A stretch of 64,000 bases of DNA from Polaribacter septentrionalilitoris (GTDB lineage Bacteria; Bacteroidota; Bacteroidia; Flavobacteriales; Flavobacteriaceae), in the NCBI RefSeq assembly GCF_009832745.1, contig NZ_VRMJ01000046.1, forward strand, positions 62,001-126,000, given 5' to 3'. Position numbers and translations under genes: made by a program. The first letter of the stretch is position 1. Each line of letters starts with the position of its first letter. Positions 1 to 9,884 of the stretch are shown here, piece by piece. The notes under the pieces are model-generated. The model ran no database searches. It had not been told where the DNA came from and worked only from the letters and a program-made list of their open reading frames with translations.

Positions 1-882
1 AAACTCTTGTGCTTTTGTTTCTGGCAATACCGTAGCAAAATCTCCTGTTTCAATAGAGGCTACATTAGGTGTAATACGAAAACGGTCGAACTGAAATTCT
101 TTAATAAGTTCTTCTTTACCATCTACAACTGCAAAAAGGCTCATCTTACATTTAAATGGTCTGCTTGGTATTACAGTAATAGAACGCGTTGTAATGGGTT
201 CTGATAGTTGAAAATTAATAGCTAAAGTCTCTCCCTTTTTTGGCTCGAAACTGGTATCGTTTTTCTTATTCCCATCATTTAGAATACCGACATTAACATC
301 TTGCCAATTAGCTGTTATTTTTGTTGGAATATGTTGGGTGCTCTTTTCTTCTAAATTTGATGTTTTAAATGCAAGCGTATGCGTGTCTTGAAATTCTTTT
401 TTAGGCTGAGCCAATACTATATCAAGTGTTTTTCCTCCTACAACTTTCGTTTCACTATAAGTTAGGTAACGCATGGCTTTTGTATAATCTACCCATGGTC
501 CGCCACTTTGGCTCCATCCTGGGCAGTTGAATACCCCAATATCTACCCCAATACGTTTACCTTCTTCTACTGCATGTACCATATGAGACCACCAATCTTC
601 GCTTAGCATAGGTACTTTTCCATCTCTATGTGCTGGATTGATGTTACCAATTAGCGCCCCTCCAATACCCGCTTTTTTCATCGCCAATAAATCTTTGGTA
701 ATTCCATCTTTAGAGATATCGTCGTTAATCCAATACCAATAGCACCATATCGTATTGTCTTCCGTTGGTTTTACAAAGCCTGATTTTACAATCTCGTAGT
801 TTTTTGAATTTTCACAAGACCAAAGCATCAATATAAAGATTGATGACAGCATCAATAGTTTTACTTTTTTACTTAAAAACAT
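1..882 (-). CDS. GH106 alpha-L-rhamnosidase, N-terminal part (cut by window edge)
   Basis: This frame starts with ATG at 882-880 and stays open to base 1, giving the first 294 residues of a longer protein; the C-terminus is outside the window. The N-terminus is a lipoprotein signal ending in LMLWSC, so the enzyme is probably anchored in the periplasm. The mature start (WCYWYWINDDISKDGITKDL, then KKAGIGGALIG, FNCPGWSQSGGPWV) matches the beginning of the GH106 barrel and closely parallels the complete GH106 at 29826-33284 (ETWFHLNGNNISKEGLKRDL, NCPGWSMTGGPWV). GH106 enzymes remove terminal alpha-L-rhamnose. It lies 51 bp after the GH78 gene at 934-3687 with no promoter-like element between, so it is read as the sixth gene of the rhamnosidase operon. 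The family call is firm; the substrate is inferred from context. Confidence 0.85.
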   Translation of the reverse strand, partial: MFLSKKVKLLMLSSIFILMLWSCENSKNYEIVKSGFVKPTEDNTIWCYWYWINDDISKDGITKDLLAMKKAGIGGALIGNINPAHRDGKVPMLSEDWWSHMVHAVEEGKRIGVDIGVFNCPGWSQSGGPWVDYTKAMRYLTYSETKVVGGKTLDIVLAQPKKEFQDTHTLAFKTSNLEEKSTQHIPTKITANWQDVNVGILNDGNKKNDTSFEPKKGETLAINFQLSEPITTRSITVIPSRPFKCKMSLFAVVDGKEELIKEFQFDRFRITPNVASIETGDFATVLPETKAQEF

Positions 883-933
883 GTATCTGTATTTTTATTA
901 TTTTTAATATTCTATTTTAATCCTATACTTTTT

Positions 934-3687
934 TTAGTGGGTATTTTTATAGATGAACTCGTATGCCCCACTTTGTAAATTATCTATGTTTACTTTTTCA
1001 TTTTTTATAGTGACATCTATTTTTTTTCCATTCATGCTAATATCTGGCATGTTATTAAACTTAGGGAGCACAACCTTTGCTGTGGTGTTTGGTGGTACTA
1101 CGATATTGTATATAAAATCATTGCCTTTAAACTTCCATTTCGACTTAATTTTACCGTAATTGGATTCGTAATCTGCAGATACTGCTGAAAGTGTTTGATG
1201 AGGTAATGGTGCAAATTGTATTTTTTTATAACCAGCTTTCAATGGCGCAATACCTGCAGTACGCTCGTACAACCATTGTCCAATAGCTCCGTAAGCGTAG
1301 TGATTAAAAGATAATGCTCTATTAGCAAACCCCTTATCGTGGGTGTAACCATCCCATCGTTCCCACATGGTGGTAGCGCCTTGGTTGATACTATAAAACC
1401 AAGAAGGATAGGTTTCTTTGAATAAAATATTATAAAGCAAATCGGTTTGTCCATATTTATCTAAAACTGAAGCTAACAAAGGTGTACCGATAAACCCGGT
1501 GCGTAAATGATTTTGTGTGGCTGCTATTTCTTTAACTAAATGGTTTATAGCTTGATTTGCCGTTTTTGGAGATAATAAATTAAAGCCAAGCGCTAAAAGA
1601 TAGCCTGTTTGCGTTGGCGTATAAGGTGCTTTTATTTGTCCGTTATTATCAAAATACTCTTTTTCAAAAGCCTGGTTTATAGAACTTAACAATTCACGAT
1701 AGTAATTCGCGTCGTCTTCTAATCCTAAAATTGCTGCACTTTGCATGGTTAACTGCACCGAATAGGCATAAAAAGCGGTTGATATGAGTGTGTTTGGGGT
1801 ATCTCCTCTTCTATCATCTTTTTGTTGTGAATAAGGTTGCAACCAATCGCCAACCGTAGACATGTGGCTGATATTATTGGTTGCTTCTGAAGTATGATAA
1901 TCGCACCATTTTTGCATCATATCATAGTTGTCTTCAAGCACCTTAATATCTCCAGTTCTATAATACAATTCCCAAGGTACTATAGTGCAAGCATCAGACC
2001 AACCTGCTTGAGCAAAATTTCCAGTAAAATTTGGAACCACCACAGGAATACCGCCATTATTAAATTGCTCTTCTCTCATACTATTTAACCACGCAGACCA
2101 AAAGGCATGCGTATCAGATAAAAATAAAGATGTTGGTATAAAAACCTGAGCATCACCTGTCCACCCTAAACGTTCGCTTCGTTGTGGGCAATCTAGGGGA
2201 ACATCAAAAAAGTTGCCGCGTAAACCCCATTGAATATTGCTATGTAACTGATTTAATTTGTCATTTGAAGAATGAAAATTACCAGACATATCAAAATCGG
2301 AGTGCTGTACAATGCCTGTTACCCATGATTTTTGGGCAGTGAAATCTTTATTAAATCCGCTTAATTCTACATAACGAAAACCGTGAAACGTAAATTCTGG
2401 TTGCCAAGAAATGGTATTATCTTCTTTTGCTATGTAATAATCTGTGGCTTTTGCAGAACCCAAGTTTTTAGTGAATAATTTACCTTCAGAATTCAGCATC
2501 TCGCCGTGTCTTAATTGTATAGTATCACCCTTTTTTACTGGAATTTTTAAATCTACTACACCTACCATATTTTGACCCAAATCAAATAAAACCTGATTCG
2601 TTTTCTGAACCGTCATTTTAACAGGATGCAGGATTTGTTTATTTTTTATTGCGGCATGTTTTTTAGGAAAAAGTTTTGTTTTTGAATCTATTTCTTCTGT
2701 TGTAACGCTCTCCCAAGAGCTGTCATCAAAACCAGGTTGGTTCCAATTTGGTAGTTCAAAATTAGCATCGTATGTTTCGCCATCATATAAACCAGCAACT
2801 CTTACAGGGCCATTTCTTGTGGCTTTCCAACTGTTATTACTCGTAATCGTTTTCAATTTACCTTTGGCGTCTTCAATTTCTAATTGACATATGGCTCGCG
2901 GTGGTGCGATTACAGTGTCCCATCTCCTGCGTGGGCCAAAACGCCCTGAATGCCATCCTTCAGCTAAAATCATTCCTATGGTATTTTCTCCTTTTTTTAA
3001 TGCTTCTGTAACATCATAAGTTAAAGTTTCTATCCGTTTACGATAAGGCGTCCACCCTGGTGTTAATACATCTTCAGTAATTTTTTCACCATTAACGTAA
3101 GGCTTAAAAACACCTTTAGAGGTAATGTATAAACGTGCCTTTTTAATATCGGCATCTATGTTGAATGCTTTTCTCAAATATTGAGGTCTAAATAATCGAG
3201 TACCATATCTTGTGGTATCCCATTTTTTAGGATCGGGAATTTTTATCCATTTTGCTTTCCAATCTGCATTAGAGAGTAAACCCATTTCTATACTGGAAAT
3301 TTCACTCCAATCGGAAACACTATTTTCTGAACCCCAATAACGTACCTGCCAATATATTTTTTGTCTTGATTTTAATGGATTTCCAGCATATTTTACAAAA
3401 ACAGATTGATTAGACATCACTTTTCCAGAAGACCATACATCAGGAGAATCTGGTAATAAATCTGGCGTCGAAGCTACCACAATACTGTATGCATTTTGTT
3501 TTTTCACAGCACTTGTTTTAGGTAATTTCCAAGAAAAAGACGGCATACTATCATAGAAACCTAAAGGATTTTGAAATCCTTCAGAAACAGATAAGCCATA
3601 AGGACTTTCTAGATTGCTTCCACTTTTTTGTGAGCAGCTTAAAAATAAAAGCAGTATAAATATGATAAATATTAAATTACTTTTCAC
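934..3687 (-). CDS. GH78 alpha-L-rhamnosidase, lipoprotein
   Basis: A 917-residue GH78 enzyme that hydrolyses terminal alpha-L-rhamnosides. A lipoprotein signal (LLLFLSC) is followed by an N-terminal beta-sandwich (about 25-145), rhamnosidase beta domains (about 145-460), the (alpha/alpha)6 catalytic barrel (about 465-820) and a C-terminal beta-sandwich. The signature DCPQRSERLGWTGDA begins at Asp499; Glu505 fits the family general acid, and Glu776 in TMWERWDGY fits the general base. No acidic run follows the lipid cysteine, so a periplasmic location is inferred. It is the fifth gene of the operon led by 12380-15649, 84 bp after the preceding gene. Unlike the GH78s at 3772 and 12380 it has no C-terminal discoidin-like domain. 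In an ulvan locus the likely substrate is rhamnose at the non-reducing end of oligosaccharides. Confidence 0.92.
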   Translation of the reverse strand: MKSNLIFIIFILLLFLSCSQKSGSNLESPYGLSVSEGFQNPLGFYDSMPSFSWKLPKTSAVKKQNAYSIVVASTPDLLPDSPDVWSSGKVMSNQSVFVKYAGNPLKSRQKIYWQVRYWGSENSVSDWSEISSIEMGLLSNADWKAKWIKIPDPKKWDTTRYGTRLFRPQYLRKAFNIDADIKKARLYITSKGVFKPYVNGEKITEDVLTPGWTPYRKRIETLTYDVTEALKKGENTIGMILAEGWHSGRFGPRRRWDTVIAPPRAICQLEIEDAKGKLKTITSNNSWKATRNGPVRVAGLYDGETYDANFELPNWNQPGFDDSSWESVTTEEIDSKTKLFPKKHAAIKNKQILHPVKMTVQKTNQVLFDLGQNMVGVVDLKIPVKKGDTIQLRHGEMLNSEGKLFTKNLGSAKATDYYIAKEDNTISWQPEFTFHGFRYVELSGFNKDFTAQKSWVTGIVQHSDFDMSGNFHSSNDKLNQLHSNIQWGLRGNFFDVPLDCPQRSERLGWTGDAQVFIPTSLFLSDTHAFWSAWLNSMREEQFNNGGIPVVVPNFTGNFAQAGWSDACTIVPWELYYRTGDIKVLEDNYDMMQKWCDYHTSEATNNISHMSTVGDWLQPYSQQKDDRRGDTPNTLISTAFYAYSVQLTMQSAAILGLEDDANYYRELLSSINQAFEKEYFDNNGQIKAPYTPTQTGYLLALGFNLLSPKTANQAINHLVKEIAATQNHLRTGFIGTPLLASVLDKYGQTDLLYNILFKETYPSWFYSINQGATTMWERWDGYTHDKGFANRALSFNHYAYGAIGQWLYERTAGIAPLKAGYKKIQFAPLPHQTLSAVSADYESNYGKIKSKWKFKGNDFIYNIVVPPNTTAKVVLPKFNNMPDISMNGKKIDVTIKNEKVNIDNLQSGAYEFIYKNTH

Positions 3688-3771
3688 TGTATTTAATTTA
3701 TAATTTTCTAGTCTGTTTTTTTATCTTAAATGACTTTTCCTACTTTATAAAAAAGTTTTACTCCTATTTTA

Positions 3772-6700
3772 CTAGTTTGACTTTTTATAAAGTGAGATCT
3801 TTAATTCTTTAATCGATGGTGCTTGTTTTGCATCAACAATAAACAACCTACATTTTGTAGATGTAATGTCATCGAATTTGTGCATTTTATTCACTCCACA
3901 ATTTTTTCCTTTTACAATATCCTTCCATTCATCATTTTCCCAATATTGTAGTTTATAAGAAGTGATATTCTTTTCAAATTCATCAACAACAACCTGATTA
4001 AAAGTTTGAGGTTTTATCCATTCCACTTCCAAATATTGATTTTTGGTTTCTGTAGCCAACCAACGAGTTTCCTCGTCTTCATCATTTACTCTAAATGCTT
4101 CAAAAACGGGTAGTTTTTCTGTTTTAATAAACATAGACGAGGCATTCATTCTTCCTAATTTTGCCAGATTTTTCAAATCTTCTAAAGGTTCTGGAAATTT
4201 TGTTACTGGTAACTCATCAACTTTAAAATTGTAAACTCCTGATGTAACCTTATAAATTACATAATTACCAACAGCTTTACTTTTTTCTGTTCCTACAAAA
4301 GTTACGTTTTCAGCATTTTCTGCTAAAACTCCACTTTCTTTTACCTTCTCTTTACTTGTTGCTGGTACATATACTTTTGCGGTTGTATTCACAGGAATTT
4401 CAATATGAAATGTTGCACCTTTCCCTTCTTTTTTCCAATTTACAACTACGTTTCCATACATGGATTCATAGCTTGTATTTGCAAACGTTAAGTCGCCAAC
4501 AGGTGCTGGTTTGATCATCATATTTTGCATTCCTAATTGGTCTGGATTTGGTCGAATTCCGCCAAAACCTTTGATAAAATAGCCACCAATTCCTGTATAA
4601 CACGTATGGATTTGGCTGTTACCAATTGCTGACCAACGTTCTGGCCAAACGGTTTTACCTTGTTCTAAAAAATACCCATAACTAGGGTGATGTTTATCTC
4701 TCAACAACTCATAAATTAAATCCATACGCTCTCCAGATTCCGTAAAATAACGCGTGTATAAAGCTTGTCCAGAACTTCCTGTATCGTAATACGGAAATTT
4801 ATACAAGACATTATCGGCTAAATTTGCTTCTACTTTTTCTTTTTCAGATGCAGGTGTTACACCAGATAATAACGCAAAGGCTTGATCTACCTGATAGCCT
4901 TTTATGTATTTACCTGTTTCTGGATTGTAAGATAGTTTATGGGTTGCTTCCTGTTGAATTTTTAGTCTGTCTTTATAGATTTTAGCATCTTCAGTTTTGT
5001 TTAACTCCTCTGCAATATGCATTGCATTTTCTAACATAAAAGCGTACAAACAATTGTTAAAATGTGCTGCGTCTGGAGAATTACTACTTGTCCAAAAATT
5101 ACCACGTGGGGTACACCAATCGCCCAAACCTGGCATTTCTCTTTTTCCTTGTTCTCCAATTATTAAAGCGCCACCCGTATTAGCATTAGAATGCTCATAC
5201 AACCAAGTCATCCATTTTTGCATCGATTTGTAATTGTCTTCTAGCACTTTTTTATCACCTAACATTCTGTAGGTTTCCCAAACGGTTAATGGATTGTTGG
5301 CTTTCCACATTAAAAACGGACGATCTTCCTCATTTAATACAGCTCTAGTTTGACCATCTGCTAATTGTGCATCTCTAGTATATTGAAGATATTGATCCAT
5401 ATACGCCCCACTTTCAAAATTCGGTAAGGCATCACCATACATAGCAGCTACTGTAACTTCTCCCCAACCTCGACGTTCACGATGTGGACAATCTACCAAA
5501 ATACCATCCATTGTATTGGCTAAATAGGTATTTAAATTGATTTGATAAATTTGATTCAATTGCGCACTTGAAGATTCAAACTTGCTAATTTGCCTACGAT
5601 CATTCGTAACCACATAGCCTTTTGCATCTTCTATTTTAGGTTCGTAATTCAAACCATAAACTGTAATCCATCTACCTCCAGCAACATTAAATCGGTTTTG
5701 GAATTTTCCTTTTCCTGATTTACCGAATATGTATTTGCTTTTTTGACTCCAATTCATGATGCGTTCGGTTTGATCGCTTATTTCAAACAGGATAGAATCG
5801 CCTTCTTTCCCTTTATACAAGTCCATTTCAAAAAATCCTGTATAATTTTCACCCATATCAATGCGATAGGTTCCATTATCCATTTTATCTACTCCAATGG
5901 CTTTTATTTCTTTAAACTTTACTTGAGGTTCTACCATTTGAGCACTTAATTTTGCTCTAATTGGACTATATAAGGCACGTACTTCTCTATTTTTCCTGCT
6001 GTTTAACGCAAAACTGATGTTATTCCCACCAGGTATTTTGGAGTTTAATTCCTTGTGATTGTAAACACTGGCATTCATCCAATTACTATCATCATATTCA
6101 GGAGTATTCCAATCATCTTCGCGTTTGCTATCATCAATCGTTTCACCTCCAAAACGCAAAATATCCCAATCGCCATAATATTCGGAATGGCTTTTTTTGG
6201 TTTTCCAACTGGTATCCGTTTTTAGAGTGATTTGTTCTCCTCCTGATACAATTTCGGCTTGTGCTTTAAACACAAAAGGCACCATTCTATATTCTCTTAT
6301 TCGTTTCCATCTTGCCCAACCTGCAGCGTGCCAAATGGCAATAACATTGTCTCCTTTTTTTAGTTTATCTGCGATATCATATGTTAAGTATGGAATTCTC
6401 TTCTTCATATAAGAAGACACAGGATTTGCCACATTATCGGTGATTTTTTCTCCATTTACATACAATTCGTGGTATCCAAATGAACCTACAAATACAAATG
6501 CTGATGAAGCTTCCTCTGTAAGTGTCACATTTTTTCTATACCAATTGTGGTCGGTTTTTTTCTGATCGGATTTTAAAATCCAATCACCTTTCCAGTCTGA
6601 TTGTTGTAACAATCCCATTGAAAACTTGGCAGGCTCACTCCAATTAGAAGCATTTCCATCTTTATCCCAGAACTTTACTTTCCAGAAATACGCTTTTGCA

Positions 6701-7068
6701 GATTGTAACTCACCGCCTTTATAAGTATTATTTACAGATTGATTAGAATCTACTGTACCAGAATCCCAAACATCGCCAGTATTATTTTTTAAATTTTCTA
6801 AACTACTTGCTACTAAAATTTGATAAGCAGTTTGTTTTTGTCCTCTAACTGGATTTTCTTGTTGCAATTTCCAACTCAATCTAGGGCTTGTATTGTCAAT
6901 TCCTAAGGGATTTACGCGGTATTCAGTTCGTAAATCTTCTATAGTAATATCATTACTTTTGGACTGACAACTCGTTATAACAACAACTAAGGTTACTAAA
7001 CAAATCCACTTAAGATTTAGCAAAGCACTTTTATTTTTTAAACTTTTTTCCATTATTATATTATTCAT
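3772..7068 (-). CDS. GH78 alpha-L-rhamnosidase with C-terminal discoidin-like module, lipoprotein
   Basis: This 1098-residue protein has a lipoprotein signal ending VVITSC; a start at the in-frame Met6 is also possible. It has an N-terminal beta-sandwich (DLRTEYRVNPLGIDNTSPRL), the GH78 domains and, from about 965, a discoidin/CBM32-like domain (FEAFRVNDEDEETRWL, YLEVEWIKPQTFNQVVV) that probably binds carbohydrate. The signature DCPHRERRGW starts at Asp526; Glu531 is the predicted acid and Glu810 in VWPERW the predicted base. The usual WxGD after the signature Trp is replaced by WGEV, a change shared with the paralogue at 12380-15649. The two proteins match along their full length, indicating gene duplication inside the operon. 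Intergenic gaps are 27 bp upstream and 84 bp downstream. Confidence 0.9.
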   Translation of the reverse strand: MNNIIMEKSLKNKSALLNLKWICLVTLVVVITSCQSKSNDITIEDLRTEYRVNPLGIDNTSPRLSWKLQQENPVRGQKQTAYQILVASSLENLKNNTGDVWDSGTVDSNQSVNNTYKGGELQSAKAYFWKVKFWDKDGNASNWSEPAKFSMGLLQQSDWKGDWILKSDQKKTDHNWYRKNVTLTEEASSAFVFVGSFGYHELYVNGEKITDNVANPVSSYMKKRIPYLTYDIADKLKKGDNVIAIWHAAGWARWKRIREYRMVPFVFKAQAEIVSGGEQITLKTDTSWKTKKSHSEYYGDWDILRFGGETIDDSKREDDWNTPEYDDSNWMNASVYNHKELNSKIPGGNNISFALNSRKNREVRALYSPIRAKLSAQMVEPQVKFKEIKAIGVDKMDNGTYRIDMGENYTGFFEMDLYKGKEGDSILFEISDQTERIMNWSQKSKYIFGKSGKGKFQNRFNVAGGRWITVYGLNYEPKIEDAKGYVVTNDRRQISKFESSSAQLNQIYQINLNTYLANTMDGILVDCPHRERRGWGEVTVAAMYGDALPNFESGAYMDQYLQYTRDAQLADGQTRAVLNEEDRPFLMWKANNPLTVWETYRMLGDKKVLEDNYKSMQKWMTWLYEHSNANTGGALIIGEQGKREMPGLGDWCTPRGNFWTSSNSPDAAHFNNCLYAFMLENAMHIAEELNKTEDAKIYKDRLKIQQEATHKLSYNPETGKYIKGYQVDQAFALLSGVTPASEKEKVEANLADNVLYKFPYYDTGSSGQALYTRYFTESGERMDLIYELLRDKHHPSYGYFLEQGKTVWPERWSAIGNSQIHTCYTGIGGYFIKGFGGIRPNPDQLGMQNMMIKPAPVGDLTFANTSYESMYGNVVVNWKKEGKGATFHIEIPVNTTAKVYVPATSKEKVKESGVLAENAENVTFVGTEKSKAVGNYVIYKVTSGVYNFKVDELPVTKFPEPLEDLKNLAKLGRMNASSMFIKTEKLPVFEAFRVNDEDEETRWLATETKNQYLEVEWIKPQTFNQVVVDEFEKNITSYKLQYWENDEWKDIVKGKNCGVNKMHKFDDITSTKCRLFIVDAKQAPSIKELKISLYKKSN

Positions 7069-7095
7069 TTTTACAAATAGACTTCAATGACTCTA

Positions 7096-9861
7096 TTATA
7101 ATTCAATTTGATAACTATATTTTCCTGACTTAACTTTATACTTTACATTAGGCAAAATAACTTGTGCGCTACAATTAACAGGAACTTCTATTTTATATTC
7201 GTAAACTTTATTTGAAACCTTTTTCCATTCCGCTTTTATTTCTCCGTGAATAGAATTGTAACTTGCTTTGGCAAAATCCATTGCTTTTATAAAGTTGGGT
7301 TTTAAGATGATGTTTTGAAACCCAGGATTGGATTCATCTACATTAATACCTACCATGTGTCTGTAAAAGAAATTATCTACAGCACCCATAAAATGATGAA
7401 TGTTTGAAGACGTGAATTTATAACCTTCTGGCAATGTTGTAGCACCATTTTTTATCATCCATCCAAAAGATGGCCATTCTTCATTTACAACTACCTTATG
7501 CATCATATCTGCATAACCATTTTTGGGTAAATATTCATACGCAGAATGCACAGTAAATACACCACCCCATAAATGATGGTCTTTCTCTTTTACAATATTA
7601 TTTACTACCTTTTTTTCTAATTGTTCTCTATATTTTTCTGGGACAATGCCGTAATTTAATGCCAAGATATTTACAACAGGTAAAAATTCATGAAATGGTT
7701 TTAACCCTACATATTCTACTTTTTCTTCATCAAAAGCCCATTTTTGTAAACCTTTATGAATACGTTCTACTTGTTGTTCTAATCGCTTTTTATCTTTCTT
7801 TTTTCCTAGTTTATCAGCCATATAAGCCATACGTTTTAATACTAAATAAAAGTTCATAGAAGCAATTACTTCATTTCCTCCAGGTTTACCTCGTCCTTTA
7901 TAGGTAGCATCATAAGGCGTAACCCAATCATTAAAGCGTTCTTTAAACATCCCATCTTTTTCGGGAATATTATTGAACTCCCAAGAGCGTTTTATAAAAA
8001 GCATCATTTTATCCCAATACAAATCAAACAAACGTGTATCGTTATAATATTGGTACATATACCAAGGAATATGAATTCCTGCAGATGACCACAAACTCGA
8101 TTTTCCTGGACCATAATAATTGGCAGGAACTATTGCAGGAATTCCACCAAATTTATCTTGTCCATCAAAAATATCTCTCGTAAATTTAGTCATCAAAGCA
8201 GCTAAATCGTAATTAGCCATACCAAATTCCATTCCTGTAACAGCATCACCCAGCCATCCGTTTTTTTCACGATGTGGACAATCTGTAGGGATACTATGTA
8301 AATTAAAAATCAAAGATTTTCTGCAGATCTCGTGTACTGCATTTAAGGTTTTGTCAGAGGATTCAAAATGCCCCACTTTTGGTACATCAGAATGCACATA
8401 TTTTACTTCTACATCCTCTAATTTAAACTTTAGTTTTCTGAAACTTTTTACTTTGATATAGCGAAAAGCTTTATATGAGAAACGACATTCGGCATACTCC
8501 ACACCACCACCTCTACAAACATAAGCCATTTGCTGAAGTCCTCCTGGTTGGCTTACTGTAATAGGATCTTCATTTTCTCCAAAATAAATAGTAATACGTT
8601 GGCCCTTTTTAGCATTTTTGATACGTAAACGTACCCAACCAGACATATTTGTACCTACATCAAACCATTGGCCTCTACTTGAATTTTTTGTAGCTATTGG
8701 ATGAAATGTTTTGGTAACACGAATGGGTTCGTTCATCTGAGAAACCAATTCTCCTCCAGGATGTGGTGCTGAGTTTACAGTATCCCAACTTGAATCATCT
8801 AAACCAGCTTTACTCCAACCCTCAATTTCTTTAGTAGCATCATAAATTTCGCCCATGTGTGGACCATCGTAAACTACAGGACCGCCTGTGACTTTCCAGC
8901 TTAAATCGCTAACAATATCTTTTGTAGTTCCGTCTTCATATTCAACTTTAATACGACATATTAATTTTGGCTGTCCAATCCAACCACTTTTTTTATAAAA
9001 TCCCCAATGATCGTAAGCCATCATTCCATAAAAACCACGCCCTAACATGACACCAGCCATATTTTTGCCATCTTTTACCTCTTTTGTAATGTCGTGAGTG
9101 GCATATAAGATTGTTTTGCGGTAATCGGTCCAACCAGGATCTAAAACAGAGTTCCCTATTTTTTTACCATTGATATACAATTCATAATATCCAATTCCGC
9201 TGATGTATGCTTTAGCACTTTTAACCTTCTTTTTTACATTAAAACCTTTACGTAAGAGTGGTGCTGCATCGTGTTTTTTATCATCAAAGAAATGATAGCG
9301 TTCAAACATATTTAAATGGGCTCCAAAATAACTTGGCAATTGAAACTCGATGGTTTTAGATTCAACTTCCTTTTTTCGCCACCATTCAGTTGCCCATTCA
9401 TCTTGATTTTTCCAAGCAATCCATTGTGCACCTTTCCAATCTTCTTTTTCTAATAACCCTGTTGAAAAAGTAGCGGTTTTACTCCATTTTGAAACGCTAT
9501 TATTTTTATCCCAAACTCTTACTTTCCAATAATATTGAGATGCTGATTTTAATGGTATCCCTTGATATTCTATTTGAGTAGATTGACTGCTTTTTACTTT
9601 TTTAGAATGGAAAACGTCTCCTAAATTCTTTTCTATTTTTTCTTTTGAAGTAGCAACTATTATTTGATAAGCTTTTTGAAACTGACCAGATTCTTCAGAC
9701 TTTAGTTTCCAAAAAAAACGAGGTTGTTTAACATCAACACCTTCAGGGTTTGATCGATATTCTAATTTTAAATCGTATGGTATTATTTGCGCAAATACAT
9801 TTTGCATGCTAATACTTAACAATATTGTTAAAAATATAATTTTTTTGTGTTTGGTTTTCAT
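7096..9861 (-). CDS. GH78 alpha-L-rhamnosidase, signal peptide
   Basis: This 921-residue GH78 has a cleavable signal peptide (MKTKHKKIIFLTILLSISMQ, then NVFAQ) rather than a lipobox, so it should be soluble in the periplasm or exported. It has the N-terminal beta-sandwich (DLKLEYRSNPEGVDVKQPRF), the rhamnosidase N-domain carrying an insertion at about 150-200, the catalytic barrel and a C-terminal beta-sandwich. The signature DCPHREKNGWLGDA begins at Asp527; Glu532 is the predicted acid and Glu812, in TTLPEGY, the predicted base. The insertion and the LPEGY (not WPERW) context set it apart from its neighbours, so it may act on a different linkage or substituted rhamnose. It is the third gene of the operon, with gaps of 23 and 27 bp. 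Confidence 0.9.
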   Translation of the reverse strand: MKTKHKKIIFLTILLSISMQNVFAQIIPYDLKLEYRSNPEGVDVKQPRFFWKLKSEESGQFQKAYQIIVATSKEKIEKNLGDVFHSKKVKSSQSTQIEYQGIPLKSASQYYWKVRVWDKNNSVSKWSKTATFSTGLLEKEDWKGAQWIAWKNQDEWATEWWRKKEVESKTIEFQLPSYFGAHLNMFERYHFFDDKKHDAAPLLRKGFNVKKKVKSAKAYISGIGYYELYINGKKIGNSVLDPGWTDYRKTILYATHDITKEVKDGKNMAGVMLGRGFYGMMAYDHWGFYKKSGWIGQPKLICRIKVEYEDGTTKDIVSDLSWKVTGGPVVYDGPHMGEIYDATKEIEGWSKAGLDDSSWDTVNSAPHPGGELVSQMNEPIRVTKTFHPIATKNSSRGQWFDVGTNMSGWVRLRIKNAKKGQRITIYFGENEDPITVSQPGGLQQMAYVCRGGGVEYAECRFSYKAFRYIKVKSFRKLKFKLEDVEVKYVHSDVPKVGHFESSDKTLNAVHEICRKSLIFNLHSIPTDCPHREKNGWLGDAVTGMEFGMANYDLAALMTKFTRDIFDGQDKFGGIPAIVPANYYGPGKSSLWSSAGIHIPWYMYQYYNDTRLFDLYWDKMMLFIKRSWEFNNIPEKDGMFKERFNDWVTPYDATYKGRGKPGGNEVIASMNFYLVLKRMAYMADKLGKKKDKKRLEQQVERIHKGLQKWAFDEEKVEYVGLKPFHEFLPVVNILALNYGIVPEKYREQLEKKVVNNIVKEKDHHLWGGVFTVHSAYEYLPKNGYADMMHKVVVNEEWPSFGWMIKNGATTLPEGYKFTSSNIHHFMGAVDNFFYRHMVGINVDESNPGFQNIILKPNFIKAMDFAKASYNSIHGEIKAEWKKVSNKVYEYKIEVPVNCSAQVILPNVKYKVKSGKYSYQIEL

Positions 9862-9884
9862 ATGATTTTTAATGTTTCATTGAA

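Noticed and set aside
953..1159. Plus-strand frame inside the GH78 gene at 934-3687, as an example of many antisense frames
   Set aside because: It lies wholly inside a strongly supported gene on the other strand, and its translation shows no domain or signal.
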